A stretch of 64,000 nt of DNA from Janthinobacterium sp. J1-1 (GCF_030944405.1 NZ_CP132339.1:5146001-5210000); one strand, 5' to 3'. Positions 27,659-37,313 are shown, counted from the stretch's first letter. A program made the numbers and translations. Notes: a model not told the origin generated them from the sequence alone.

Positions 27659-28136
27659 GATAGAAATAAAAATTTCTTTGGTGAAATTAATTAATATTCT
27701 ACGCGAAGCCTCAGCCGTCTGCAGGAGGGGCAAATACTTAGCCGGGAAGGCGGCACGGCAGAGTGAGCGTGCCGCGCGGGGCGACTTGCATGACGGGAGC
27801 ATGTGGCATTGCAACAACATGGCACGGCGCCAGGCTCATGCAGGGAAGTTGTTGTTTTTTTGCCGAAGGCTTGCCAGCCCTGGCCTGGGTACGCAGCGCC
27901 GCAGGGGCAAGCACGCCGTTTTTCGCGACCGGCGCGAACGCCCCGGCTCCCCACTATGCATCACCGCCCTGGTGACGACAAATACGATTTTATTGGTGGA
28001 TTCAGAGGAAATTGATATGAATTAGTCACCGTGAAAACTGGTCCGAATGGCAAAACTTTCCGTGATAGCATGACTTTCACTGACGGCAAAAGCCGGCCTT
28101 TCCATTCCCCAAAACCAGACCGATAGGAGTCGTTTC
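27659..28136. other. Intergenic region between HD-GYP and TonB receptor genes
   Basis: These 478 bp hold no supported gene; the open frames seen are short and low in coding quality. This is the upstream region of the receptor gene (ribosome site AGGAG at 28125-28130), which should contain its promoter and any regulator site, but no clear match was seen. Confidence 0.3.
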
Positions 28137-30410
28137 ATGATCACACAGCATGCAGGCATGGTGCGCCGCACCTTGATCGCCCTGGCAATTACCGCCGCCT
28201 TCCCGCTGCAGGCCATGGCCCAGGAGACCTCGCCGGCAGCTACCGAGACGCCCGCCGCCAGCACCGCCGGCCAATTGGAAACCGTGATCGTCACCGCCCA
28301 GCGCCGCGCGGAAAACATCAAGGACGTGCCGATGTCGATCGCCACGCTGAAGGGCGAAAAACTCGACGTGCTGACCGCCGGCGGCGCCGACATCCGCTTC
28401 CTGAACAGCCGCTCGCCCAGCGTGTCGGTCGAGTCCGACTATGGCCGCACCTTCCCCCGCTTCTATATCCGTGGCCTGGGCAATACCGACTTCGACCTGA
28501 ACGCCTCGCAGCCGGTCGGCCTGGTGATGGACGACGTGGTGATGGAAAACGCCATGCTGAAAGGCTTTCCCGTGTTCGACGTCGACCAGGTGGAAGTGCT
28601 GCGCGGCCCGCAAGGCACCTTGTTCGGCCGCAACTCGCCGGCCGGCGTGATCAAGTTCGACTCGGCCAAGCCCGTGTTCAAGACCGAAGGCTACCTGAGC
28701 GGCGGCTTCGGCAAGGATGGCATGAAAAACGTGGAAGGCGCGTTCAACGTGCCCGTCAGCGACACCGTGGCCTTGCGCTTTTCGGGCCAGACCCAGCGCC
28801 GCGACGACCGCGTGCACAATCCGCGCCCGACCGGCACGCGCGACTTCGAAGGCTATGAAGACAGCGCCGGCCGCCTGCAGGTACTGGTCAAGCCCACGCG
28901 CGACTTCAGCGCCCTGTTCAATGTGCATGCGCGCAACCTCGACGGCACCGCCACCCTGTTTCGCGCCAATATCCTCAAGCAAGGCACCAATGACCTGGTC
29001 GACGGTTTTGACTACGACAACTACCCGACCGACGGCATCAACCGCCAGCACCTGAAGACCAAGGGTGGCAGCATGCGCCTGAAATGGGACTTGCCGGGCG
29101 TCACCCTGCACTCGATCACCGGCTACGAAAAGCTCGATTTCTTCAGCCGCGCCGACGTCGACGGCGGCTACGGCGCCGTGTATGCGCCGCCGATGGGGCC
29201 CGGCTTCATCCCCTTCGTGGTCGAGACGGCCGACGTGATCCCGAACCACAAGCAGATCTCGCAGGAGTTCCGCGCCGAATCGTCTGCGCGCGGCCCGCTG
29301 CAATGGATAGGCGGCCTGTTCTACTTCAAGGAAGACATCCAGATCGACAGCATCGCGTTTGACAGCCTGGCGCCAGGCAATCCCCAAAGCCCGAACTACG
29401 CCACGCAGAACCAGAGTTCGAAATCGTACGCGGCCTTCGGCTCGCTCAACTACACCGTCTCGGACGCGCTGAAACTGCGCGCCGGCGTGCGCTACACGCG
29501 CGACGAAAAAGACTTTTCGGCCAAGCGGGTGGAAGCGACCACGGCCGGCCCGTTCTACCTGAACGACACCTCGCACAATATCAGCTGGGACCTGAGCGGC
29601 ACCTATGTGCTGACGCCGTCGACCAACGCCTACGCCCGCGTCGCCACCGGCTACCGCGCGCCATCGATGCAGGGCCGCCTGAACGGCCTGGCCGACCGTC
29701 CGTCGTTTGCCGGTTCGGAAAAAGCCCTGTCGGTCGAGGCCGGCATCAAGCAGGACCTGTTCGACAAACGCGCCCGCCTGAGCCTGGCCGTGTTCCAGTA
29801 CCGTGTCAAAGACAAGCAGCTGACCGCCGGCAGCGGCGCCGTCAACATGAACCAGCTGATCAACGCCGACAAGGCCATCGGCCGCGGCGTGGAACTGGAC
29901 TTCCAGGCCAACCTCAGCGATGCGCTCAGCATGACCCTGGGCGGCAGCTACAACCACACGGAAATCCAGGACAAGAGCCTGTTCGTGCAAAGCTGCGGCA
30001 ACGCCAGCAACAACGCCGCCAGCGGCTGCACCGTCACCGACCCGCGCGGCCCGTTCGCCGGCACCGCCTATATCGACGGCAACCCGCTGCCGCGCGCCCC
30101 CGAATGGCAGGGCAACTTCACGCTGAAATACAGCATCCCGCTCGCCAACGGCGAGTTCTACGCCTACACCGACTGGGCCTACCGCACCAGCTACAACTTC
30201 TTCCTGTACGAAGCCAAGGAATACAAGGCCAAGGAACTGCTGGAAGGCGGCCTGCGCGTGGGCTACAAATGGGACCGCTACGAACTCTCCGCGTACGGCC
30301 GCAACATCACCAACCAGATCCAGTCACTGGGCGCGATCGACTTTGATAACTTGACGGGGATTATCAACGAGCCACGCACGTATGGGGTGCAGTTCAAGGC
30401 GACGTTCTGA
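28137..30410 (+). CDS. TonB-dependent outer-membrane receptor
   Basis: The 757-residue protein has a signal peptide (~1-28, with MAQE at the cleavage site), a TonB-box-like segment (LETVIVTAQRR), a plug domain (~50-160, with VEVLRGPQGTLFGRNSPAGV) and a 22-strand barrel domain ending in the terminal aromatic residue (VQFKATF) used for BAM assembly. It imports a large or scarce ligand such as a siderophore, vitamin or plant carbohydrate using TonB energy. No ligand-specific neighbour is present, so the substrate is unknown. It is monocistronic. Confidence 0.9.
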   Translation: MITQHAGMVRRTLIALAITAAFPLQAMAQETSPAATETPAASTAGQLETVIVTAQRRAENIKDVPMSIATLKGEKLDVLTAGGADIRFLNSRSPSVSVESDYGRTFPRFYIRGLGNTDFDLNASQPVGLVMDDVVMENAMLKGFPVFDVDQVEVLRGPQGTLFGRNSPAGVIKFDSAKPVFKTEGYLSGGFGKDGMKNVEGAFNVPVSDTVALRFSGQTQRRDDRVHNPRPTGTRDFEGYEDSAGRLQVLVKPTRDFSALFNVHARNLDGTATLFRANILKQGTNDLVDGFDYDNYPTDGINRQHLKTKGGSMRLKWDLPGVTLHSITGYEKLDFFSRADVDGGYGAVYAPPMGPGFIPFVVETADVIPNHKQISQEFRAESSARGPLQWIGGLFYFKEDIQIDSIAFDSLAPGNPQSPNYATQNQSSKSYAAFGSLNYTVSDALKLRAGVRYTRDEKDFSAKRVEATTAGPFYLNDTSHNISWDLSGTYVLTPSTNAYARVATGYRAPSMQGRLNGLADRPSFAGSEKALSVEAGIKQDLFDKRARLSLAVFQYRVKDKQLTAGSGAVNMNQLINADKAIGRGVELDFQANLSDALSMTLGGSYNHTEIQDKSLFVQSCGNASNNAASGCTVTDPRGPFAGTAYIDGNPLPRAPEWQGNFTLKYSIPLANGEFYAYTDWAYRTSYNFFLYEAKEYKAKELLEGGLRVGYKWDRYELSAYGRNITNQIQSLGAIDFDNLTGIINEPRTYGVQFKATF

Positions 30411-30440
30411 CCGCTCGCTACGCATGCAGGCAAGCAAGTC

Positions 30441-30468
30441 ATGCCGTCCGGTGCAAGCCGGGCGGCAT
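30441..30468. terminator. Hairpin downstream of the TonB receptor gene
   Basis: An 11-bp stem with one G-T wobble (ATGCCGTCCGG with CCGGGCGGCAT, loop TGCAAG) lies 30 bp after the receptor stop. No strong T-run follows, so termination is likely weak or factor-assisted. Confidence 0.45.
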
Positions 30469-30720
30469 TACTCCTGGCGCCCCCATTGTTCCGCCATCAG
30501 CAGCGCGGCAATGCCCTCTGCCTTGACCGGCCGGCTGTGCAGATAGCCCTGCATCTCGTCGCAGCCGTTGTCCAGCAAAAAGTCGCGCTGCTCGATCGTC
30601 TCGACGCCTTCCGCGATCACCCGCAGCTGATCTGGTGCGCCATGGCGATCACGGCGCGCACGATGGCCTGGTCCTGCACCCTTCCACCCAGGTGCCGAAG
30701 AGATCGGCGCCGGCACGCTT
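30468..30720 (-). pseudogene. C-terminal remnant of an EAL-domain protein
   Basis: The last ~40 residues match the end of EAL phosphodiesterases: the VIAEGVETIEQRDFLLDNGCDEMQGYL region is recognisable. The frame just upstream of it breaks near 30640 (the AIVRAVIAMAHQ helix continues in another frame), and nothing further upstream resembles the rest of the domain. It is a decayed fragment without catalytic residues, possibly the tail of a lost GGDEF/EAL gene. Confidence 0.65.
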
Positions 30721-30980
30721 GCCATTCAACTCGATGTGACGGATGCACGGACCTGTCCCGCATCGAAGAGGGCACTCGGCGCCATCGCCCTGGCGCTTGC
30801 CATCGAACTCGAAGACGCTCCTGTCAAAGTGCGTGTGGGAGGTGGTTCGCATGCAGCGGACGCAGGCTTTGCGGGCAGGCGAATCAGCTGGTGCGGCCTG
30901 ATTCGCCAGCGGTGGCGCGTCGTGCTGGCGGGATTAATGATCATGCTATGATTAAATTTTACTAACGCTGGAGATTGATT

Positions 30981-31181
30981 ATGACTGTAGAGCCATGGGA
31001 TTCGGACGTCGAACTTGAGGTTCAAGAAAGAGCGCGCGAAATTGAAGCGGTTGGCGGAGCCCTGCTTAACAATGCGCGGACTTTGGTGGGCATTCATTTC
31101 GACAGCGCGTTTCAAAATGACCCCGCCGTGATAGCCGCGGTCTTCCAGGGCCTGGTGGCATTGCATGGGCCGGTAAAGTAA
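30981..31181 (+). CDS. Small hypothetical protein
   Basis: 66 residues, acidic and helical, with GGAG ribosome site before the ATG. No family is recognised; coding status is moderate because it is short and unaccompanied. Confidence 0.4.
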   Translation: MTVEPWDSDVELEVQERAREIEAVGGALLNNARTLVGIHFDSAFQNDPAVIAAVFQGLVALHGPVK

Positions 31182-31582
31182 GTTTTCAATACCTGAAGTG
31201 GTCATCATGCCAACCGCGCAAAACTGGCGGCCGAGCCAGAGGAAATTTAACACGGCCCAGCTGTGACCGATGGCCTTATAACGTGGTCCGTCAACTGCTG
31301 CGCGTACGACATGATCGCGTGTCAATATTCCGGCCGTGAAAATCTTTCAGATGATGGTGTGGGTAATACTCCCGACAGTACGGCGATAGCTGTTTCAACT
31401 CCCAGGAAAAGTGAGACTGTATTTTTCATACGTCGGATATGACAAATCCGCCGAAGCGGGTAGTTCGTCCATATTTTTCCATGCTTAACCGAAGTTCCAT
31501 TTTGGTAAATTCGTTGGTAAATTTTGGCAAAGGTAGCAGTAGTCCGTGCCATGACGCATCATTTTGCACTTTCGACAGACGA
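31182..31582. other. Intergenic region upstream of a terminator and tRNA
   Basis: About 400 bp with no supported gene. A 76-residue minus-strand frame (31322-31552) has poor coding character. The region is downstream of the tRNA on its strand. Confidence 0.3.
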
Positions 31583-31628
31583 AAAAAAACCTGCTTTCCC
31601 CTATGAAAAGGGGGAAAGCAGGTTTTTT
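31583..31628. terminator. Bidirectional intrinsic terminator after tRNA-Leu
   Basis: A long stem (AAAACCTGCTTTCCCC paired with GGGGAAAGCAGGTTTT, loop of 8-9 bases) is flanked by A-run on the left and T-run on the right, so it works on both strands. It ends the minus-strand tRNA transcript about 25 bp beyond the tRNA. Confidence 0.85.
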
Positions 31629-31650
31629 CGCACTATGCGATGTATGTTCG

Positions 31651-31737
31651 TGGTGCCCGGAGCCGGAATCGAACCGGCACGCCCTTACAGGCGGGAGATT
31701 TTAAGTCTCCAGTGTCTACCAGTTTCACCATCCGGGC
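31651..31737 (-). tRNA. tRNA-Leu (anticodon UAA)
   Basis: The minus strand folds as a class II tRNA: acceptor stem GCCCGGA/TCCGGGC, D-arm with GGTAGACAC, anticodon stem GGAGA/TCTCC around the loop CTTAAAA (anticodon TAA), a long variable arm, and a T-arm with GGTTCGAATCC. Its 3' end encodes A-CCA. The long variable arm confirms the leucine identity. No integrase or attachment repeat is visible next to it. Confidence 0.95.
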
Positions 31738-31860
31738 AGCGGCGAGATTCTAGCACAAGAGTTACCGTTTATACTATCGACAGTCGACCGGCGTCGGCGG
31801 CAATGGATACTTTTCCATCAACGACAACGGCAGTGCGATTCTTATGGAAATAACTTCAAG

Positions 31861-32271
31861 ATGAAAATCCGGTGTGCCGCTTTATTGGTTTTTGTGCTGA
31901 GCTGGTCCGCACAAGCCACTGCCCAGGACGAACGATGCCCTACCGCAGAAGGCAAGGCAGTGACCTCACTGGATGAATTGCCTGCGCAGGTGCTGGACTT
32001 GTTGGACCGGGCCAGGGCCGGGACGGCTGGTATTGCAGATATCGGTGGAAAATTCAACCCGACTGACGTCATCGTCGATAATTCTGTGCCGATGCGCAGG
32101 CTGGTCACGGGTGTTGCCGGCCCTCAATGCATCTGGTTGACAGTCGAATACGGTGGCATAGGGCATTATCAAAAACAGCTGGAGTACCGGCTGGACAAGA
32201 ATCAGTGGGTACAAACCAGGTTCGCGAATGTGGAACGCGCTCCGCTTCTCGCCCCTCCTTCCCGTCACTGA
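31861..32271 (+). CDS. Secreted/periplasmic hypothetical protein
   Basis: 136 residues with a clear Sec signal peptide (MKIRCAALLVFVLSWSAQATA, cleaved before QDE). The mature ~110 residues hold two cysteines (ERCPT and PQCIW), possibly a disulfide. No family is recognised; the frame is supported by the signal peptide and composition. Confidence 0.6.
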   Translation: MKIRCAALLVFVLSWSAQATAQDERCPTAEGKAVTSLDELPAQVLDLLDRARAGTAGIADIGGKFNPTDVIVDNSVPMRRLVTGVAGPQCIWLTVEYGGIGHYQKQLEYRLDKNQWVQTRFANVERAPLLAPPSRH

Positions 32272-32378
32272 TCATGCCTCATAATAAGAAGGCAGTTGCC
32301 GCTGCCAGTAACATTTCCATCTACAAAACAGTGCCTGTCTTCTTGCCGGGTCAGGCGCGCCAGAATAGTGATTGATTC

Positions 32379-32801
32379 ATGCAAAAACAAGTCGTACGTT
32401 ACTTACATCTCACCCCCGACAGCGATTTCCCCGCGCTGGAAGGCCTGTCGCCATTCAAAGCCATCGTGATCCTCGACGCCGACGTGGCGGAAATGACGAT
32501 GTGGGAAACCAGCCGTGCGCTGGTCGCGGCCGGTTGCCTGTACGCGTCCGTCTGGGGCAAGCAGTGCGAAGCCTGGCATGACGCCATCGACGATGCGTAC
32601 CTGGAAGCGACCAATTACGAAGACGTCGAACCCGAAAAAGCACTGGCGACGACCTGGCATGAAGACGAGGAATTGAGCGAGGTGTTCTGGTTCGCCAAGC
32701 ATCGCGCCGTGCACCCTGCCGAACTGCGCGAGACGCTGATCCTGCATATCGCCGAAGCGCCGCGCCGGGATGAACTCGAAGCGGCGTACCGCGACGCCTG
32801 A
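32379..32801 (+). CDS. Conserved-looking hypothetical protein
   Basis: 140 residues, acidic, no signal peptide. The segment KAIVILDADVAEMTMWETSRALVAAGCLYASVWG looks like a Rossmann-type strand-helix-strand and the C-terminal half is helical. No named family is assigned with confidence. It is 17 bp from the convergent end of the permease gene. Confidence 0.65.
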   Translation: MQKQVVRYLHLTPDSDFPALEGLSPFKAIVILDADVAEMTMWETSRALVAAGCLYASVWGKQCEAWHDAIDDAYLEATNYEDVEPEKALATTWHEDEELSEVFWFAKHRAVHPAELRETLILHIAEAPRRDELEAAYRDA

Positions 32802-32817
32802 CCAGCTGTTCTACAAT

Positions 32818-34299
32818 TTATTCGCTGCCATGGCTGCTGTCGCGCGCCCTGGCTTTTGCCTCTTCCTGCGACCCCATCCCGTTGAAGAACAGGTTCAGCA
32901 GCACGGCCGCGATCGCCGCCAGCAGGATGCCGCTGTGCAGCAGTGGCGACAAAGCCTTGGGCATATGCTGGGCATATTGCTCGGCGACCAGCGGCAGCAT
33001 GCCGAAACCGATCGCCAGCGCGACGATGAACAGGTTGTTGCGGTTGCTCTTGTAGTCGACGCCGGCCAGGATGCGGATGCCGGTGGCGGCCACCATGCCG
33101 AACATCACCAGGCCCGCGCCGCCCAGCACAAAGGCCGGCACGGCTTCGGCCGCCTGGGCGATTTTCGGCAGCACGCCCATTACCAGCAAGATCAGGCCGG
33201 CGGCCACGCAGACCCAGCGGCTGCGCACGCCCGTCACGCCGACCAGGCCGACGTTCTGCGAGAACGAGGTGTAGGGAAAGGTGTTGAAGATGCCGCCGAT
33301 CAGGGTGCCCAGGCCGTCCACGCGCAGGCCGCGGCTGATGTCGGCCTGATTGATGCGCTTGCCCGTCATGTCGCCCAGCGCCAAAAACATGCCCAGGGAT
33401 TCGATCATGACGACGATCATCACCAGGCTCATGGTGAGTATCGCCACCGCGTCAAAGGTCGGCATGCCGAACTGGAACGGCGTGACAATGGCGAACGCCT
33501 TGGCGCCGGCGACCTTGGCGAAATCCGTCTTGCCCAGCGCAAAGGCCAGTGCCGTGCCGGCGATGATGCCGGTCAGCACGGCGATATTGGCCAGAAAACC
33601 GCGGCCATACTTGGCCACCAGCAAAATGACCACCAGCACGAACAGCGCGATGCCCATGTTGTCCAGCGCGCCATAGGCGGGGTTGGCGATCATCGGTGCG
33701 GGGCCGCTGCCCGCCGCCGCCACAAATGCCGGATCGGGAATTTTCGCCATCGATGGCGGCCCGCCCATGGCCCAGTTCACGCCGACGCGCATCAGCGACA
33801 CGCCGATCACGGCGATGATGCTGCCCGTCACCACCGGTGGAAACAGGCCCAGCATGCGGCCGATAAACGGCGCGATCAGCATGGAAACGATGCCGGCGCC
33901 GATCACCGCGCCAAAGATGCCCGTGATGCCCAGCTCGGGGTTGTTCGCCATCGCCAGCATCGGGCTGACGGCGGCAAAGGTGACACCCATCATCACCGGC
34001 AGGCGGATGCCGAAGTATTTGCCCAGGCCCAGCGACTGGATCAGGGTGACCAGGCCGCAGCAGAACAGGTCGGCGCTGATCAGCGCGGCCACCTGCTCGG
34101 GCGGCAGCTTGAGCGCGCGGCCGACGATCAGCGGCACGGCGATGGCGCCCGCATACATCACCAGCACATGCTGCAGGCCCAGGGTGAACAATTTACCAGG
34201 TGGCAACATTTCATCGACGGGCGACGGACTGTCGCCGACAGGCGGTGCGATGATGCGGGGGATGGCTGTCAGATGAGGTTTTGCCACATTACGCTCCAT
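32818..34299 (-). CDS. Nucleobase:cation symporter-2 (NCS2/NAT) family permease
   Basis: The 493-residue protein has about fourteen hydrophobic segments. The NAT signature QNVGLVGVTGV begins at residue 348, and the polar MIESLGMFLALGD segment (~299-310) precedes it, as in xanthine, uric acid and uracil permeases. It imports a purine or pyrimidine base with a proton or sodium ion at the inner membrane. The exact substrate is unclear. It is the last core gene before the phage-tail cluster begins on the same strand at 34480. Confidence 0.9.
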   Translation of the reverse strand: MERNVAKPHLTAIPRIIAPPVGDSPSPVDEMLPPGKLFTLGLQHVLVMYAGAIAVPLIVGRALKLPPEQVAALISADLFCCGLVTLIQSLGLGKYFGIRLPVMMGVTFAAVSPMLAMANNPELGITGIFGAVIGAGIVSMLIAPFIGRMLGLFPPVVTGSIIAVIGVSLMRVGVNWAMGGPPSMAKIPDPAFVAAAGSGPAPMIANPAYGALDNMGIALFVLVVILLVAKYGRGFLANIAVLTGIIAGTALAFALGKTDFAKVAGAKAFAIVTPFQFGMPTFDAVAILTMSLVMIVVMIESLGMFLALGDMTGKRINQADISRGLRVDGLGTLIGGIFNTFPYTSFSQNVGLVGVTGVRSRWVCVAAGLILLVMGVLPKIAQAAEAVPAFVLGGAGLVMFGMVAATGIRILAGVDYKSNRNNLFIVALAIGFGMLPLVAEQYAQHMPKALSPLLHSGILLAAIAAVLLNLFFNGMGSQEEAKARARDSSHGSE

Positions 34300-34479
34300 T
34301 TCCGGTAAGCCTGCCGCAGCCGGGGCGGCAAGTGAGAGACAAGGGGAACAACTCTCTCACTGCAATGCATGCATCGTGCCAACCCACCTTCCTCGCCATG
34401 GTGCAAAAAAGACCATGCATTCATCATGACAACGCCGGCCTGCACTGTTTTCTGGCGCAACTCACCAAAAGGCGGCGCG

Positions 34480-34710
34480 CTAACGGCAAGCCTCCAGCAG
34501 TGCTTCGAGCTGCCGCACATGCGCCGCTTGCAATTTATCGCGCGCCAACAAGGCTTGTGCCTGCGCAAAGATGCCGCGTGGCGGTACCAGCGGCAAGGAC
34601 GGCGCGGCTGGCAGCGCGGTGACGCAGGGCATGGCGGGCGGTGGCGGCATGCCTGCACAGGCCGACAGCAGGCACAGCAAGACAGGCAGCAGCAGGCGGC
34701 GCTGCCTCAT
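34480..34710 (-). CDS. Rz1-like outer-membrane spanin lipoprotein
   Basis: 76 residues with a type II signal peptide and lipobox LLSAC (Cys ~18), followed by a proline-rich stretch (PPPPAMP, PSLPLVPP) typical of Rz1. The mature part is short. It overlaps the end of the Rz-like gene by 4 bp and works with it to fuse inner and outer membranes in the last step of lysis. Confidence 0.75.
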   Translation of the reverse strand: MRQRRLLLPVLLCLLSACAGMPPPPAMPCVTALPAAPSLPLVPPRGIFAQAQALLARDKLQAAHVRQLEALLEACR

Positions 34711-35012
34711 GGCATTTCGCTGGCGATCAGCTTTTCGGCCGCCAGGCAGGCGTCGCCATCGTGGCGCAGCGCCAGGATGCGCGCCGCTTCCGCTTGCGCG
34801 CCGGCCTGCCCTGCTTGCGCGGTGGCCAGGGCCTGCCTGGCGCGGGCGGCACGCCGCGCAACGTCCTGGCGCACGCTGTCCAGCGCGGCTTCGGATTTGG
34901 CCAGCTGCACGCCACAGTCCATGCGCCCCGCCTGGTAGCCCCAGCGCTGTGCGCAGAGCACCAGGGCGCCCACCAGCGCCAGCGCCGCCAGCACGAGCAT
35001 GGGCGGCCTCAT
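34707..35012 (-). CDS. Rz-like inner-membrane spanin
   Basis: 101 residues, one N-terminal membrane helix (~4-22), then a long helical periplasmic segment (GRMDCGVQLAKSEAALDSVRQDVARRAARARQAL region) as in i-spanins. It overlaps the endolysin gene by 4 bp and the Rz1-like gene by 4 bp. Confidence 0.72.
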   Translation of the reverse strand: MRPPMLVLAALALVGALVLCAQRWGYQAGRMDCGVQLAKSEAALDSVRQDVARRAARARQALATAQAGQAGAQAEAARILALRHDGDACLAAEKLIASEMP

Positions 35013-35524
35013 GACAGCACCTTGCGCGTCACCTGGAACAGGGCCAAGCGGTCGGCCAGTCCGTTCAGGCCGCCGTTGATACGGCGCGTGATCCGTTCCT
35101 GATCTCCCGCGTCGGCCAGCCGGTTCAGGCCGCGCGAGTGCCAGAACCAGGCCGCAGAACGGCAGGCGGCGCCTGGCTGCTCCAGCAATTGTGGCGCGGC
35201 CAGCAAGTTGATGCCCAGCGCCACGCCACAGGCCGCATAGTTGGCGCGCCCCGTCACCTGCAGCAGGCCGCGCCCCTTGAAGCGCACGCCGTCGCCCGCC
35301 ATCACATTGCCGAGGTCGCCACGCCCTTCATAGGCGGCGCCGCTGGCCAGTTCGCGCACATGGCGCAACTGCGCCGACTCGTGGCCGACCTGGGCCAGGA
35401 ACGACGCCTGGCGCGCCGGCGTATCGATGCCGAATTCCTGCATGGCATTATTCAAGGGCGCCAGGTACAGCGCGGCGCGCTGGCCGGCAAACGGCATGAT
35501 GGCCAACAATTGCGCGCCCGTCAC
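35009..35524 (-). CDS. Endolysin, glycoside hydrolase family 19
   Basis: A GTG start at 35524 overlapping the holin stop by 4 bp (GTGA) gives 171 residues; the longer open frame is only a shadow of the holin. The GH19 pattern is clear: FLAQVGHESAQLRHVRE supplies the catalytic glutamate, AYEGRGDLGN the second one, and FKGRGLLQVTGRANYAACG the substrate groove. It cleaves peptidoglycan glycans after the holin opens the inner membrane. There is no signal peptide, so it is holin-dependent. Confidence 0.88.
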   Translation of the reverse strand: MTGAQLLAIMPFAGQRAALYLAPLNNAMQEFGIDTPARQASFLAQVGHESAQLRHVRELASGAAYEGRGDLGNVMAGDGVRFKGRGLLQVTGRANYAACGVALGINLLAAPQLLEQPGAACRSAAWFWHSRGLNRLADAGDQERITRRINGGLNGLADRLALFQVTRKVLS

Positions 35525-35949
35525 AGCCCACCCCGCACGTCCTTGACCACGGCGGCGGCATCGGCCGCGAGTTCGCCGATATCCTTGCCGCGCCGTCTGT
35601 CGAACCAGCGCACGCAGGCGCCCAGCACCCACCACGCGGGCAGGCCGGCCGCCACCATCAGCGGCGCGGCGATAAACAAAAAACCCGTGGCCGGGTCGCC
35701 GCCATACAGGCCGGCCACGGTTTTCGCGCTGTCGAACAGGCTGGGCCACCACGACAGCACGGCCGCCACCAGCGCCGGGCCGATAAAGGTGGAAATGATA
35801 ATGCTGGAAAAAAAGCGGATGAACGCCTCCCTGGTCGACTGCGGCCACATGAACATGAAGCCCAGCGACGTGGCGGCGGCGCCGGCCAGCACCGGCACGC
35901 CAAACAGTTTGATCAGTGCGCCGCCGGCGGCGGTGGTTTCGATGGCCAT
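35521..35949 (-). CDS. Putative holin
   Basis: 142 residues with about three membrane helices (~12-32, ~45-66, ~88-110) and a charged C-terminus (RRRGKDIGEL). Position directly before the endolysin with a 4-bp overlap supports a holin role. Sequence similarity to a named holin family is not clear, so the assignment leans on context. Confidence 0.7.
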   Translation of the reverse strand: MAIETTAAGGALIKLFGVPVLAGAAATSLGFMFMWPQSTREAFIRFFSSIIISTFIGPALVAAVLSWWPSLFDSAKTVAGLYGGDPATGFLFIAAPLMVAAGLPAWWVLGACVRWFDRRRGKDIGELAADAAAVVKDVRGGL

Positions 35950-35973
35950 GATTGCCTCTCTTGTGGTTGAAAT

Positions 35974-35996
35974 AAAAAAACCCGCCGTGGCGGGTT
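35974..35996 (-). terminator. Embedded intrinsic terminator ahead of the holin gene
   Basis: Minus-strand stem AACCCGCC/GGCGGGTT (35979-35996) with a 2-base loop and a T-run of seven (35974-35980). It lies between the fibre gene and the holin gene, both on the same strand, so without antitermination the lysis genes would not be reached. Confidence 0.8.
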
Positions 35997-36016
35997 GGTA
36001 TTGGCTTGCTGATCTG

Positions 36017-37309
36017 TCACACGGCCTTGACCATCACGTAGGCGCGGCCATCCGGTTCGATCGAGATAACGCGCCCGACCGCCCGCCGATATTGCGCCAT
36101 GGTGATGTCGTCCGCATGCACGGCGATGCCCGCAATGCCCTCGCCATCCTGCACCGGCACAATGTAATCGCCAGGCCGGGCGCCCATCACGTTGACCGGC
36201 ACGCGGCCGGCGATCGCGATGCGGTCGACTTTCTGGCGCTCGACTTCCAGGGCGGCCTCGAACGTGGCCATGGCCTCGGCATCGTGCTGCGCAGCGGCAG
36301 CGTGCGCAGCCAGGGCGGCAGCGTAGGCTGTCTGTTTTTCCGACCACTCGGCATCGGTATCGCCAGGCGTTACCACGTCCAGGTATTCCTGCGGCTCGGT
36401 GCCCGGCAGCGGCTGCTGCTCAATCACATCATCGCGCCGAGCCGGCGGCGTCGGCACCGAGCCAGCCTGCGGCTGCGGGCGGGGTCCGAGGCCGCTTGAC
36501 CATGTGTCACCCCCGACGAATGACGGCGCCGTCGATTTAATGGCAAACATAACCGCCGGCGACCATTGATCGGCGATCGTGTTTTCAGCGGTGATGCCGA
36601 CGATCTGCCCCTTGGCCACAGCCGCGCAGCAAGCACTTTTGGGAATGTACTCGGCATAATCGTTCCCGCCGGTATTGACCGTTCCATTTGCGGATATGCT
36701 CCGGGCAGTCACCTCGGCTTTCGTCAGGTACATCACAGCGCTTGGCTGATTAAATGTACCGCCGTCACCACCATACAGCAGAAAACTGGGGGAATTCCTG
36801 TAACCTGCAGCCATGATGAATGCACCAGATGAGACTGGTGACGAAATGCGCATCGGCCCGTGAACCTGCAGCAAATCCAACTGCCCGGAATTCTCGAGCG
36901 TTTTTGCACCGATCAACACGGCACCCGTTTCAGTGATTCGGGCCACCTCCCGGTAGCCAGATGCGCCTCCACCTGTGCCAGTCTCAAATGCGGTGTATCC
37001 GGCAGAGCTCCCGGTAGGATCTCCTGCACCAACAATGCGGCTGCCGTATCCATTCGTGCCGGGATAGCCGAATCGGATAGCCGTCCCGGAAATACCTGCA
37101 CCGCCCGAGTTGGTGAGCAGGGCGAGCTGCTCGATGATGCCTGCCGTTCCGGTGCGGGTTACTGTGATGGTCGAGGTCGACGTCAGCGGTCCGGTGAGCG
37201 CCCCACCCGTGAGCGGCAACGCATTGAACGGGCCGGCCGCAAACGCGTCCCACATTTGATTGAGCACCTCGACAACATTTTTCATACCGGCTGTAAATTT
37301 GCTGGCCAT
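36017..37309 (-). CDS. Tail fibre / tip-associated protein with self-cleaving-type C-domain
   Basis: 430 residues. The N-terminal ~50 residues are a short attachment part (LPLTGGALTGPL is a common tail-fibre motif), then a beta-rich shaft domain with repeated Gly/Ser segments, then a NDYAEYIP segment at ~215 of the intramolecular chaperone/autoprotease (peptidase G2-like) type, followed by a proline- and alanine-rich linker and a beta-rich C-terminal end (GRVISIEPDGRAYVMVKAV). Such proteins determine target specificity in phages and tailocins. Receptor target unknown. Confidence 0.65.
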   Translation of the reverse strand: MASKFTAGMKNVVEVLNQMWDAFAAGPFNALPLTGGALTGPLTSTSTITVTRTGTAGIIEQLALLTNSGGAGISGTAIRFGYPGTNGYGSRIVGAGDPTGSSAGYTAFETGTGGGASGYREVARITETGAVLIGAKTLENSGQLDLLQVHGPMRISSPVSSGAFIMAAGYRNSPSFLLYGGDGGTFNQPSAVMYLTKAEVTARSISANGTVNTGGNDYAEYIPKSACCAAVAKGQIVGITAENTIADQWSPAVMFAIKSTAPSFVGGDTWSSGLGPRPQPQAGSVPTPPARRDDVIEQQPLPGTEPQEYLDVVTPGDTDAEWSEKQTAYAAALAAHAAAAQHDAEAMATFEAALEVERQKVDRIAIAGRVPVNVMGARPGDYIVPVQDGEGIAGIAVHADDITMAQYRRAVGRVISIEPDGRAYVMVKAV

Positions 37310-37313
37310 ATTT

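Noticed and set aside
31322..31552. 76-residue minus-strand frame near the tRNA, possibly an integrase remnant
   Set aside because: Poor coding character, no integrase motif (no R-H-R-Y), and no repeat of the tRNA end found nearby.
31651..31737. tRNA-Leu as the integration site of the tailocin cluster
   Set aside because: The cluster begins about 2.7 kb away after intact core genes, with no repeated tRNA end at its other boundary.
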